Origin: Nematostella vectensis
Taxonomy: Eukaryota > Cnidaria > Anthozoa > Actiniaria > Edwardsiidae
Length of the DNA stretch: 64,000 nt
Reading direction: 5' to 3'
Assembly (NCBI RefSeq): GCF_932526225.1
Contig: NC_064048.1
Coordinates: 6,802,627 to 6,866,626 of the forward strand
Position numbers and translations under genes: made by a program. Position 1 is the stretch's first letter. Each line of letters opens with the position of its first letter. This document shows, one piece after another, positions 22,301-33,043 of the stretch. The notes under the pieces are model-generated. The model searched no databases. It had not been told where the DNA came from and worked only from the letters and a program-made list of their open reading frames with translations.

Positions 22301-25300
22301 CTCGCCAAGGATTTTTTCACGCCATTTGTTCGCAACATAATCCGCAGGATACCTGTGGTGCAAGGAATTAACAAGGAAAGCCTAGCTTGCCCAAGCGATG
22401 AGATTAACTACTTACTAACCGAGAGTGAAGTCATGCCGGGAAATATCAAACTGAGGCTTTGGCGTATCGACCGAGGCTTTGCGAACAGAACAGTTGAGGT
22501 TAGTAAGTTCTTTAATATGGCTTTTTATAATAAAAATGACAAGACGAGAAATCAACTTTCGCTTTCGCGCGAATATCGATTAGTTTGTCGATCAATTTCA
22601 GAAAGGCGGGAAAACAAGAAACACTCGCGCGCTGCCAAATCAAAAATTTAAATGAGTGAAAAGATTCAACAACAAGTTATTGGACGTCTCTTCGGGCTAT
22701 TTTCTTTCTATTTGCACATTTGGAAGCTACAGGTTTTATCATAGGTGAAGTTGATCCAAACAATAAGAAAGAAAGCTCAGATATCAGTCATCACGGCATG
22801 AATGGACTGTTTAGTTCGAAAACTCCATGGTATATAGAGAACAAACTTCTGAAGTAAAATGAAATGTCCAATCGCGTTGTGATGCTTTATGATTTGATGG
22901 AAATATTGCATTTACCAATAACCCCCACCCCCCCCCCCCCCCCACCCCATAACGGCCGAAGGTCCACTTTCGAATCCCAATGGACGTGCTATTTGAAGAC
23001 AAAAATATAAACCATAAGCTAGATCTATCTGGTAGGTAACCAAATCCGACAATAAATGTCCCGTGAAGATACTGCAAAGGCTGGACAGATTTTTATCAGA
23101 GAAGTCATTCCTCCCCCACCCCCCCCCCCCCCCCCCACGAAAAAAATAAGGTCTACTTTTTCGGATTTCGCACCCCACCAAGAAAAATCCTGGTTACGGG
23201 CCTGTTTTATCTTTAAAGAGACTTTTTTGGGTCTTTACACCCCTTGTTATTTACTCATCAATTCAATCTCTTCAGGAAAATAAAATAATAAAAATGGTGT
23301 TTTGGTCGATTTTGTCATAACGCAATTCGCGCGACCGAACAAAACAACAAAAAAAAGCTCACAAAATGTCTTGGGTATCACCGCTTAATGTAACAACTGC
23401 CGCTTAATGTATCAAAAATCGCCGCTTAATGTAACACTAACGCTTAATAACAAAAATCACCTAGGCACTAGCGAAAGCTAAATGTTCATGACATATGGCA
23501 ATAACTTTGATATGAATGTCACGTGTCCATTTTGTTGGACCCCCCCCCCCCCCCAGTTTGGTCGTGCCACAACTCCCGTAGCTCAAGATATTGATATTCG
23601 TATTTGTGATGACATCATTGATGATGAAACGCTAAATGACCCCCCATTACACCCCAATAACGCTAAGACGACTTTTCCCTAAGTTGGGTTGTCTTGCGAA
23701 TTGTTCTTTCAAAATCTATCAAAATTCTATTTCCAAATTCATGGTTATTACATTAAGCGTCGAGTGTTCTTACATTAAGCGTTAAGTCCATTATTACATT
23801 AAGCGTTGAAAATTTGTTACAGTAAGATTTAACTGTTTTATTACATTAAGCGTTAATTTGTTGTTACATTAAGCGTTAGTGTTACATTAAGCGGCGATTT
23901 TTGTTACATTAAGCGTTAGCGTTACATTAAGCGGCAGTTGTTACATTAAGCGGTGATACATCCCGCTCCGGATACGGAAAAACACGGCCCGCCAACCAAC
24001 CATTTCTGCTTCTTCTGGGTGTTAGAATTCGCTACTCGAATGTTCGCTGTCGCTCATTTTGCAGTTTTAGAGTGGAAAAAAAAAATAAAAAACAGAAGAT
24101 TGTGATTTTTTTTTGTAGGGCAATACGGAATTCCGTAATGCCCTCAGAGACGGGCAATACGTGAATGTCACGACTACCCATTAGCCAATCACAGCGCGCG
24201 TACTATCGTAGCCATATAATAAATATGTGTATTAAAGGGACTTGACAGAAAAACCTGGAAAACGCGCAATTCCAGATAGAGAGAGAGAAGACACAATTTC
24301 TTACAATGGCTATAGGTTCCTTGTATTACGGACTGATTTCCAAAACACAAATAACGTGAGGCCGAAGTGCACATCACCAGATTTTGGCTTTTTAAGATAA
24401 TTTTCCCTTGATCATCATTGCCCTGTGTATTACCTCAGGGACGAAAAGCTCAAATTTCAATGTCGCATCATATTAAAAAAAAGTCGCACTTGATATTTTG
24501 TTTGCTATAAGTAACTAATTACTCAGAGAAATTCTCCGCCTTATTTGATGTGAAATGGGCTTACTTGATGCGTCACGTCATGTTTTTCCGTCATGTCTAT
24601 TAATGGGTGTATAAGACTATGTGCTTACCGTGAATGCCTGTCTCGCAATAACAATCTTGCCCTCAGCGCTAATGTTATGTTTTGCCAGCTCCATAAAGTC
24701 GGGTTCCAGGCCGTAGTTTACATACAGAAGGTCACCCTCTACAGTGCCGTTTGGAGAGTAACCAATGAAGGGATAGAAGTCTTCACTCTGTCCTGAACTT
24801 GGATCTAGGGACACCTAAAATATTCCATTTCCATGAATAACGCGCATACGTTATATGATAAGTTTTATAAGGAAATGACCTGTATGGTTTAGCTGCCTTC
24901 CCACCCCCAACCCCCCCCCCATCCCCCACCTCCCCCACATTCTAATGTCCCGTATCGTTTCCACAGTATTTCGAGGCCCACTTCGCTTCTCGCAAATACG
25001 GTATTAGAAAAATTGCTGTTGCATGCTCGAGCTCTGATTTACGCTGATTTATAATGCTCAAGGGCCCTGCGGTTTTTTGCGGGCGTTTCAGAAAACACAA
25101 AATGTTGGTCCCTTGAGTAAAGTCTTCTCGGGCAACAAATATTTGACTGTTTGAAGAAAATAACAAGGCCACCTTTTTGGGTTATGTGGGGGTATTTATT
25201 TAAAATCTCTTCCTATCAACACCAGCAGCTACAGTTGTTGCAGAAAAGAAGAAGGCATTTGGTTGTGTGTTCGGATCGCTATTCACACAACTTTTGGGTT

Positions 25301-28021
25301 TGGATCGGGTATTTGTGCCAAGACGCAGGGGCCTAAAATGGTGTGATAGTGAAGTGGGTGTGATTATATAGTATGGTGATGTAGGAGGGTGATGGTGAAG
25401 AATGGCTAGTAAGATAATGTAGAGTGGGGATGGTAGTAATGTAACTCCGGTGAAAAGGTGGATGGGCTCAACGATTGGGTGGTGGAGGGTGAAAAAATGA
25501 AGTGGGGCTGCAAAACAGGTTGTGGTATTGTGTGGTGGGTAGGTGAGAAAAGAAGATGAGGAAAATTGTGGTGTGATACGAAGATGGCTAGGGGCTGTAG
25601 TGGTGGGGGGAATAAAATATGGTATGTTGTGAAAGTTAAAGTGGTGATGAGGGAGATGAGTGTATTTAGCGTGGTGGTGGTGGGGGAAGAATAAGAGATG
25701 TAGAGTAAAAGCGGGTGTTGATAATACCTATCGTGTATTAGCAGTGTGTTACAATTAAAGTGGTGTGGAGGTAGATATGATGATGTTCGGATCACAATTT
25801 ACACAACTCCATGTTGCTGAAAAAAACAATGCCCATATTTGCTATTACCTTCATTTTCCCTTCAATCTTGTATTCCACCTCCCCATCTCGTATGACAGTT
25901 ATCGTATTTGGACGGGATTCCTGTGGTGCCGAGAGGTAGACCTGGTACGGCTCCTTTGTCACGTGATCAAATCCAAAGTCCCGCCATTGCGAGACGAGGT
26001 AGTCTGCGAGCGCGTCCTCGCGATCGGAGCCCGCCAAATGAGGCACGGAGGTGAAGTGGCTATAAAAAGAAAGTCGAAAAAAAAATAAGACGTGCATAAT
26101 GCACGTTTTTTTATTGCAATATCATCCTATACAATAGGGGACTTGGGCTTAGAGATCACGTGACATTTCTGGGTGGCAAATTCAAAACAAAATGATCAAA
26201 CATAAAAATAAAAAAATGACTGCGCCCGTCACACCAGATAACAAAAAAAAACATAAAACCTTTTATTGAAACTTTTCTGAAAAAAAAAATGGCTTTTTTA
26301 TAACCGCTGAATAAGTTGCTTTTTGTGACTGTTATTTTGCCACTAAAAGCCTGAGGGCGCTTATTGCCACCCAAACAGTCATGTGATCTCTTAGTTCAAG
26401 TCCCCTATTGCAGCCCTCACTCTATCCCCCCATCCCCTCTTCCACCCATCAAATTTCTAATGGACCATTCCTTGGATGTTTTTTTTGAAGGTGATGGTCA
26501 CCTATAACAACATTGGTTATATTGATTTATTAATCTGTCCTCAGGATGTATAATACGGGAGGGGGGTTTATTTGATTTCGGCATATAAATACCAGCTTCT
26601 AAATCGGTTCATTCAAGTGGTGGTTTTGTTGGTATCTTTTTTAGGGGGAGGGTACGCTTTATTAGGAAGGAGGCGCTTATCCAAAATACGAGTTCAAAGG
26701 GGAGCGCTTATTCGAATCATTACGGTACTTGGCTCTCCCTTGTCTCTAAAAATCTTGTACCAGGAATTTAGATAATGAATCTTTGGTTTTGGTGTCTTCA
26801 AATTTGTCAACATCTAAGTGATCGTTTTGGTTCTATAAAAAATATCTTTAAAGCCACCATATTTAATTTAGGCCATCCGCTCTAAATCATCCGTCACATT
26901 TTTAAAGAGACATCCTCAAAGAAACTATAGACACACTGCAATTACAATTGTATTTTTTTTATTCGCGTTTTCCGTAATCGACAGGAGGTAAACTGGTGAA
27001 ATGCCGTTTTAAAACCTAAAACTATGTCATATCAAGAAAATTCAGTCAAAAAATTGTCGTTTTTGGCGAACGCGATCACTTCCAAATAAGGAAATTAATA
27101 TATTCTTTATTTGGAGAAACTGCATGATTTTTGTTATTTTTTTAAGGTTGCCGTACCGCAGGTGCTTCGTTAACTTTATGACTTGTAATCAGAAGAGAAA
27201 AAACAGTGACTGTGACCATCTCTAGTCGATGGAGAAAGTCTCTGAAAAAAAAAAAAAAACTAAGAGTCCTCGGTACCAGTCCCTCAAAACGACAATGTTT
27301 CTTCATTGGAAAAGCAGGGAAGTTCCCTGGTAGAAGTATGGAAATTTTCTTGGTTTAATATTCAAGACGGTAGGCGGAGGCTTGTCTCTCTGAATTAATT
27401 AATCTTATATGATATGTCATTATCTATTAATCTGATAATTGAACCAATGGTTATTGGAAAAAGTGCGGTCATGCCTTTGAGGCGACGGAGATTTGCGGTA
27501 TATTAAAAAGAGATCATATCAGATCGATAATTAAATCTATTCATTAACTGTCATTATATGTTAATTAAAAGTATATTAAATGGAAACTCCTCTTGTATAC
27601 TTATTTCTCTGCGTTTAGCTTGATATCTTTATAGCTTATTAAACAGTCATATTCTTATAAAGAACTATATTCAGCTTCCAGAGGAATAATTTCCTTCTTA
27701 CGAAGTTCTAATTATCAGATCAGAATCAGAGATAAAAGAGACAATTGCAAGATACTCCCAATAAAAATAGAATTACCTCAAATGATCTGCGAGTTTCTCC
27801 TCGCTTGCCTCCTCTTGCAGCATGTAGAAATAATCTGAAGCCTTCGGGATTCCGTTTGGAACAGCGAGTTGAGAGGACTCATTCGGCTGCTTAGTGGCAA
27901 AATATCCTATCAAAAACCCACTCAGAAACACAACAACACAGACAAATGCCATCACGATCCATAGCCGAGTCATAGAAGTCTTTGTTCTAGTGTACGTTTG
28001 ATTATCCATGTCATACTCCAT
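19393..28021 (-). CDS. FOLH1-like: Glutamate carboxypeptidase II / NAALADase (M28B, type II membrane)
   Basis: Five exons on the minus strand join in frame: 28021-27777, 26059-25849, 24814-24629, 21748-21445 and 20693-19393, giving 748 aa (human FOLH1 is 750). Residues 1-19 are cytoplasmic, about 20-41 are the signal anchor (WIVMAFVCVVVFLSGFLIGY), followed by HFTSVPHLAGS, a PA-type apical region, and the M28 peptidase and dimerisation parts within the long last exon. Visible catalytic residues by family alignment are H379 (GNHRDSW), D389 (GAGD), E426-E427 (GAEEWG), D455 (YINLD) and H552 (YPVYH), so both zinc sites and the general base are intact. The family cleaves C-terminal glutamate from N-acetyl-aspartyl-glutamate or folate polyglutamates outside the cell; the substrate here is inferred. 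FOLH1 cannot be told from NAALAD2 by eye. All introns carry MITEs. Confidence 0.93.
20812..20991. mobile_element. MITE with CCAGTGCCGTA termini (intron 4)
   Basis: Left end CCAGTGCCGTA and right end TACGGCACTGG are exact reverse complements. The interior shares GTTTGTGGGGCACAGCCACG and CCCCTACTGGTCATTTTC with 32127-32235. It is about 180 bp, non-coding and within intron 4 of the carboxypeptidase gene. Confidence 0.8.
22917..23203. mobile_element. MITE family CAGGCCCGTACC, copy 2
   Basis: The interior (AACGGCCGAAGGTCCACTTTC, CCAATGGACGTGCTATTTG, GAAGATACTGCAAAGGC) and right end GGTTACGGGCCTG match 9265-9522 and 61113-61391. The left terminus has been lost. Two poly-C runs lie inside. It lies in the long intron 3 of the carboxypeptidase gene (21749-24628), where nothing coding was recognised. 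Confidence 0.8.
23375..23959. mobile_element. 585-bp element with inverted arrays of GCTTAATGTAACA
   Basis: The left end GTATCACCGCTTAATGTAAC and right end are exact inverted repeats. The left side carries four copies of the motif CGCTTAATGTAACA (one degenerate) and the right side nine or more in reverse orientation (TGTTACATTAAGCG), spaced roughly 15-35 bp. Between them are a poly-C run and a short ORF of no known family. Arrays of short subterminal motifs are typical transposase binding sites, so this is probably a non-autonomous DNA transposon; superfamily not assigned. Confidence 0.8.
25340..25790. repeat. G/T-rich low-complexity tract in intron 2
   Basis: Dense GGTGG, GATGG, GGTGAT and GTGGTG words on the + strand with no fixed period. 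The opposite strand therefore reads as a long proline/threonine/serine-rich ORF (25406-25795) that I do not regard as a gene. The tract abuts exon 2 of the carboxypeptidase. Confidence 0.7.
26132..26410. mobile_element. MITE family CAATAGGGG, copy 2
   Basis: Terminal inverted repeats CAATAGGGGACTTG and CAAGTCCCCTATTG, continuing inward as GAGATCACGTGACATTTCTG and its mirror (CAGTCATGTGATCTC). A second diverged copy lies at 14629-14908. About 280 bp, no coding sequence, in intron 1 of the carboxypeptidase gene. Confidence 0.85.
26848..27012. mobile_element. MITE family TIR-CACCAGT, degraded copy 3
   Basis: Shares GGCCATC(C/T)GCTCTAAAT, CATCCTCAAAGAAACT, AGACACACTG and the right end GTAAACTGGTGA with 3604-3832. 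The left terminus is missing. It is immediately followed by a member of the CATATCAAGAAAA family. Confidence 0.65.
27013..27305 (+). mobile_element. MITE family CATATCAAGAAAA (R-M), copy 1
   Basis: Runs from ATATCAAGAAAATTC to CAAAACGACAATGTTTCTTC. The shared blocks are TCACTTCCA(A/T)ATAAGG, GCCGTACCGCAGGTGCTTCG, AACAGTGACTGTGACCATC and GGTACCAG. Five copies occur in the window on both strands (others at 30719, 39566, 48173 and 58333). The two ends form a short inverted repeat, CATATCAAGAAAA against CATATGAAGAAAA. Confidence 0.75.
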
Positions 28022-28083
28022 ACCTAAAACACTGTAAAACTAGCAAGGTTGCATTCTGCGGTGTTTGAATGAGCTATACGTTC

Positions 28084-28335
28084 TCAAGTGCACTTGGCTT
28101 TATTTAGATCACCTGTCACCATGATGGAAGTGCCTCTAGCGCTTTTATAAAGATTGTATGAAGTTATCCAGGCTTGAAGTTGAACGGACCAGCCAACGGG
28201 GGTCCTATTGTGATATGCCTGCGGCTTGGAGCTTTCACCTCCTCCCTCGCAACGCCTACTCCATAGATAACTTCTAGACCCGTCAACACCGCTAGCGGCG
28301 AATAGCGGATAATAACACGATTGATAAAATCGCAC
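28084..28335 (-). other. Unidentified ORF upstream of the carboxypeptidase start
   Basis: An 83-codon ORF on the same strand just upstream of exon 1 of the carboxypeptidase, with a fairly mixed composition (contains QLQAWITSYNLYKSARGTS). I recognise no domain. It could be a fragment of another gene or chance. The carboxypeptidase promoter and 5' UTR should lie in 28022-28400, but no TATA box is obvious there. Confidence 0.15.
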
Positions 28336-28773
28336 TTCATTAGGGTAAGAGATTGCTTCCTATTACTCTAACGCCGCCGTACCGTTTTCGTTATCACCCG
28401 TTAAGTGCGACTTAATTCAGGTTATTTGGATTTCAATGGCGCCATATTATTAGGTAATACGCATTTTTGCGCAGGCCTGGATTCTTCAATAATGAAGAAA
28501 AAAATAAGTAAAAGCTTTTTGGTTGCCAAGATGAGGGGTACACAGAAAATGAACTACGTGCCGGGAGAAAGAAAAAATGAAAAGAAATGGAAAGAAAAGT
28601 TAGTAAGGCAACCAAATGAAGACGTTATATGTTCTACACAATACTTTACGCTCTGTATATTTCAGTAATATCCAATGAATACAACGGAGGTTCCTTAAAG
28701 ATAAGCTGGTGAAAGCTAGGCGGGCGTCATCAATTAGATTAAAAAAGAAATTCATAGGAATGCCTAGAATGCT

Positions 28774-29070
28774 CTAGCTCGAAGACCTTGCCCAGACCAA
28801 CTTGTCAATGTATTTGCCAATCGGAATGCAAGCTGTTAACACTGTTTCAACTTCTTTCAGCGCCGCCAAACTCGTGCCGATTTCTAAGCTCACGTTTTCA
28901 ACGCAGTCTTCAGCCAACATTTTTAAGATTTGTTTTGAGCTCCCATCAAATACAAATTTTGCTGGTGGGATTATCAATGCCGATGCGGATTTTGACGAAA
29001 TCGATGCGAAACTTGGGGCGGGTGAGGGGGGTCTAGTGAGGTGCTTCAACGAATAATGAACATTAACCAA
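28774..29070 (-). CDS. Hypothetical exon, unrecognised
   Basis: A 98-codon ORF of coding-like composition (KFVFDGSSKQILKMLAEDCV, ENVSLEIGTSLAALKEVETV) ending in a stop at 28774. It reads like the C-terminal part of a globular, helix-forming protein. No family is recognised. The upstream side runs into GGGTGAGGGGGG-type sequence and no clear partner exon was found, so it may be the last exon of a gene whose other exons I missed, or a gene fragment. It precedes the carboxypeptidase on the same strand by about 750 bp. Confidence 0.35.
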   Translation of the reverse strand: MVNVHYSLKHLTRPPSPAPSFASISSKSASALIIPPAKFVFDGSSKQILKMLAEDCVENVSLEIGTSLAALKEVETVLTACIPIGKYIDKLVWARSSS

Positions 29071-29185
29071 ACGGTGTGTGAGATAAAGGGTTAGGACGAG
29101 ATCACGACATTGAATTTAGACCAAGAGCACGGTTAAGGATCTGAAAGCAAAAACTGTATGATATTGCCAAAAAGCTCTTGATTAT

Positions 29186-29398
29186 AGGCCAATACCCTGG
29201 ATTTTTTTTGGGGGGGTTGGGGGGCGAAATCCGAAAAAGTGGACCTAATTTTTCATTGGGGGAGGGGAGGGGAGGGTTCGTATAAAAAAATTGACCACCC
29301 CCGAAAGAACAAAAATTGATCTTTTATGCCATTACACCCCGCCCTGGGTACACCCCCCCCCCCCGCCCTGGGTACACCCCCCCCTGGGTACGGGCCTG
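29186..29398 (-). mobile_element. MITE family CAGGCCCGTACC, rearranged copy
   Basis: The right end GGGTACGGGCCTG matches the family terminus, and GCCAATACCCTGG at the left resembles its partner. The interior has GAAATCCGAAAAAGTGGACCT, as at the right side of 23150-23203 in reverse. CCCTGGGTACACCCCCC is tandemly repeated near the right end, apparently by slippage. Confidence 0.6.
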
Positions 29399-29399
29399 T

Positions 29400-30718
29400 A
29401 TTTGAAAGCTTTTAAGCGAATTATTAGTGATTAGTGTATTGACACAGGAGGAATGATGATGACTATCAAAATGCCACAGACTGGCCGACCACAGCTGATC
29501 CAAAATGCGAACGAAGGGTTATTTGACTTTAGCGCCAATTTGATTGTAGCACTCTGACAGTATTTTCTATAGCTTTGTCTGTAAACTCCACTTTGTACTA
29601 CATGTAAGCCACACAGTCTGTGGCACTATACTAGCCGTTAGTCTCGAGTTCTATAGTTCGTGACTCTTATTATCGAAAAAAAATGCATGCTTTTGTATAT
29701 AACAACGATGTTAGATATGCATATACCCGCAAATAACAAAAAGTTAAGAAATAATTTGTTTTAATACTATTATGTGTATGAGGAAAAAACTGACTACTCC
29801 AGCAACTACCACCTGCTAGACATTAACAAATACATTTAATAACTTCTTTTGATGCTTTACTTATAAAAGAATGCATTTTAAATTAATTAAAATAAGCTGC
29901 CTTAATGCTTTTTATAGCATTTTAACTTATAGCGTGAAAATATTATTTTAACCCCCTTCTGTGTAAATTTATTTGTTGTGCCCCTCTTAACATATCAATC
30001 AATTTTGTTTTGTTAACTGTCGTTTTTGCAGCTCGTCTGGTCAATTCCTTATTAGGACATTGCATAGCATTTAAGGAAGTCCGCTTCAATCATTCTTTTT
30101 TGTCGCCGTAAGACTGTGTACGTCGAGGATCCGTGTTTACTACTGTTTTGTAGGCCGCGATTTTGAAAATAGTGTAACGCAACTCCCGTCACGCGACTAG
30201 AGTTAGGGATATGTATTTCCACGAATACAAAAGATTTCCACAGCATCAAAACCACTGCCGCAAACCATTTCCAACACTTTCTGATGAATGTGTGATTCTA
30301 ATTAGTCTTGGGAAACCAGGTGCTCTTTTCTCATATAAACTGTTACGCTTTCTCACACCTAGCTAAGGAACGCTTAAAACGTAAGAATAACTAAAGAGTC
30401 ACGATAGTATATAAGGAGGCAATAACAATGTGATCAAGGGAAAAATATAATTTTTCAGTTTAGAAGTGATCAAAAGAGAGAGAGAGAATCAGAGGCGATG
30501 TAAAGAAAGTCAGAGTCACACTGACGATGGCTTAACTGAGGTTTATTCAGAGACAGAAAGAGAGAGCAGACGACCCGGAGGGAGTTCTGAGAGGAAATAA
30601 AGCAAGCATCAAATCTATGCTGTCCTACCTTGTCCTATCTACGTTGTCAAAAACCCCCTGTGACAATCTGGTGGAGAATCTAAAGCTTGTGCGACAAAAC
30701 ATGGTAGCTACACCCGTT
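29400..30718. other. Stretch without recognised gene
   Basis: AT-rich sequence with short ORFs only. A GA-rich simple tract (AGAGAGAGAGAATCAGAGG) lies near 30474-30495. No repeat family from elsewhere in the window was recognised. Confidence 0.5.
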
Positions 30719-31001
30719 CTCTCGACATATCAAGAAAATTTAGCCAAAACTTGCCGTTTTTCCCAGACTTCCATATACTTCCATATAAGGCCAAACCAAT
30801 ATATTCCTTATTTGGAAACCTGCATGATTCTTGTTATTTTTAAGGCTGCCGTACCGCAGGTGCTTCGCAAACTTTATAAATTGTATTCAAAAGAGAAAAA
30901 CAGTGACTGTGACCATCTTTAGTCAATGCAGAGCCTCTGAAAAGCAACTACAATTGCTAGGTACCAGACCCCTAAAACGACAACGTTTTCTTCATATGAC
31001 A
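30719..31001 (+). mobile_element. MITE family CATATCAAGAAAA (R-M), copy 2
   Basis: Contains ACATATCAAGAAAATTTAGC, GGCTGCCGTACCGCAGGTGC, CAGTGACTGTGACCATC and the end CTAAAACGACAACGTTTTC followed by TTCATATGA. The outward inverted termini CATATCAAGAAAA and TTTTCTTCATATG are clear here. The following 31002-32126 holds no recognised gene. Confidence 0.8.
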
Positions 31002-32126
31002 CTTTTAGTCAGGATGAGCATACACATACCACACAAAACACTTCTTTTCGTGTTTCTAATTCAAATATGAAGCAAAAGAAAAATATTTTTAAATATAATA
31101 AAAATAGGATTAATTTGAAAAAAGAAATTAAAATATTTCACCCGTTTTGCTCCTTAAGAAAAAAAAGGTCTTTTTATTATCCGAGACAATGCGTAATGAT
31201 TATTTCTATGTGATATTTCTATTTATATATTCAACGGTTATAGAGTTTTAGTATAATTATTTCGAAACAAAAATAAATGGTAGTTTGCTTCTTCTGGGGA
31301 TAATTAGAAAGAGAGAGCGCTGGTAGAACAGTTAAAATATATTACACAAAACAATCCGAGGAAGCAAGAAATCTAAAAAAGGCAATCATTCAAATTAGGG
31401 TAAATTTTTATCGGCGTGAACCTAACAGGAGCCGCTACGTGATATAAAAGATAATTATTGATTGGAAGATGAAGTCTTATGGTTCGCCAGGGATATACCT
31501 GAGAGGTTAGATTGTACTGAAATCCAGGCGAAATTAAGATTCAGTGTGCAAAACACTTCTTTTATGATGAACTCCAACAAATGTTGAATTTTTGGAAGGT
31601 AAGTCAGAAAAATAAAGAGCCGTTATGGTGCGCGTCGCAAAAGTAAACATTGTTAAGCGAAACTATTGAAGGCCGCTGGTCGCTGTCAGCCTCTGTTGGT
31701 ACACTCAAAATAGCAACAAAATCGAGAGGAAGTGAACTATGAGGAAAATTCTGTGAATTGTAGAATAACCACAAATTTCCCTCGTTAGATAAACTTTCCT
31801 GTTGGTTTACTTCAAAGAATAGGACTAGAGAAAATAATGAATTCATGAAACAGCAGTGTTTTTTGTCCGTTATTTTCCAGTTAGACGAAACCAGAACCAA
31901 CATTATGTTCCTGTAGCGGGATCACATTTATGCATTTATTCACCGTTCGGAAACCAAAGGAAAATTGATAAGCTGCAACACCATTTTTCAAACTCTGAAT
32001 TGTACATAATAGACATAATAATATGCAAACATATTTCGAAGTTTAATTGTAGGTTAACAGTGGTGTAATATCATGCGCAGGTACGGTAAGTAAATGACGA
32101 AATACGTTTCTGAGTGATTGGCTAAT

Positions 32127-32377
<251 letters not shown>

Positions 32378-32429
32378 GCGTGAGTGCAGGCGTTCATATA
32401 ACAGTGCTCAATACATAGGTGTAGAGCGG

Positions 32430-32575
32430 GATATATCTTGGTTTGTAGGGAAAAAAAACGCGAACTACCGTTTCATCTCTACAAACCTGTTTCGTGGTTG
32501 CCCACTCATCAGGAGATTTATTAAGAATATATTACTGCCATCACTTATATACTATCTATGTATAAAATACATAGC
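32430..32575 (-). repeat. Penelope-like element pLTR fragment, copy 1
   Basis: This block, from CGCGAACTACCGTTTCATCT to ACTATCTATGTATAAAATAC, is repeated almost exactly at 32865-32995. The two direct copies bracket an RT fragment. Related blocks lie at 35970-36060 and 36735-36830 in the opposite orientation. Each contains a hammerhead-like core. Confidence 0.75.
32475..32517 (-). ncRNA. Hammerhead ribozyme, type I (HHR-1)
   Basis: The minus strand reads, in order: stem I 5' ATCTC, core CTGATGA, stem II GTGG-GCAA-CCAC, core GAA, stem III ACA-GGTT-TGT, cleavage nucleotide A, stem I 3' GAGAT. All core bases of the hammerhead fold (CUGAUGA, GAAA, UH) are present and all three helices pair without mismatch. 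Predicted cleavage follows the base complementary to position 32480. The short stem III is typical of retroelement-associated hammerheads, known from Penelope-like elements; Penelope-like coding pieces surround it. Confidence 0.88.
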
Positions 32576-32578
32576 GAC

Positions 32579-32855
32579 AAAACTAGGAATCGACGACAGA
32601 ATGGACACCACCGCCAACAAACAAGCATTTATAACACTCAAAGACCACAAACCGAACTTCGCTAATAAACCGACCTGCAGACTCATCAACCCTACCAAGT
32701 CCGAAATAGGCAAGATCAGCAAAAGTATCCTCGACCGCATCAACACCGCCATCGCAACAAAACGTAACTTCCACCAATGGAAAAGCACTAAAGCCGTAAT
32801 CGACTGGTTCACATCAACAAAGAACAAGACAGCATCCAACTTTATATGTTTCGAC
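32579..32855 (+). pseudogene. Penelope-like element RT fragment
   Basis: The + strand encodes [48 protein letters not shown] and NFICFD, matching the early reverse-transcriptase region of Penelope-like elements (the ITLKDHK.NF..NP.CRLI motif). It breaks off before the catalytic motifs, at FICFD. It sits between two pLTR/hammerhead blocks that read in the opposite direction, so the piece is inverted relative to its flanks. Confidence 0.75.
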
Positions 32856-32898
32856 AGGAAATATGTTTGTAGGAAAAAAACACGCGAACTACCGTTTC

Positions 32899-32941
32899 AT
32901 CTCTACAAGCCTGTTTCGTGGTTGCCCACTCATCAGGAGAT
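32899..32941 (-). ncRNA. Hammerhead ribozyme, type I (HHR-2)
   Basis: Same layout as HHR-1 with one base different in the stem III loop (ACA-GGCT-TGT). Stem I ATCTC/GAGAT and stem II GTGG/CCAC are perfect and the core CTGATGA...GAA is intact. Predicted cleavage follows the base complementary to 32904. It lies in the second direct repeat flanking the RT fragment. Confidence 0.88.
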
Positions 32942-33043
32942 TTATTAAGAATATATTACTACCATCACTTATATACTATCTATGTATAAAATATGAAAAT
33001 AGGGCGTGAAATTTGAATGGCTGTTATGATGAAATTGAATAGT

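Noticed and set aside
22226..22651. 141-codon ORF within intron 3 of the carboxypeptidase
   Set aside because: No domain, no splice context and low coding character in the second half; likely chance.
25406..25795. 129-codon minus-strand ORF rich in Thr, Pro, Ser and His
   Set aside because: Translation of a G/T-rich low-complexity tract.
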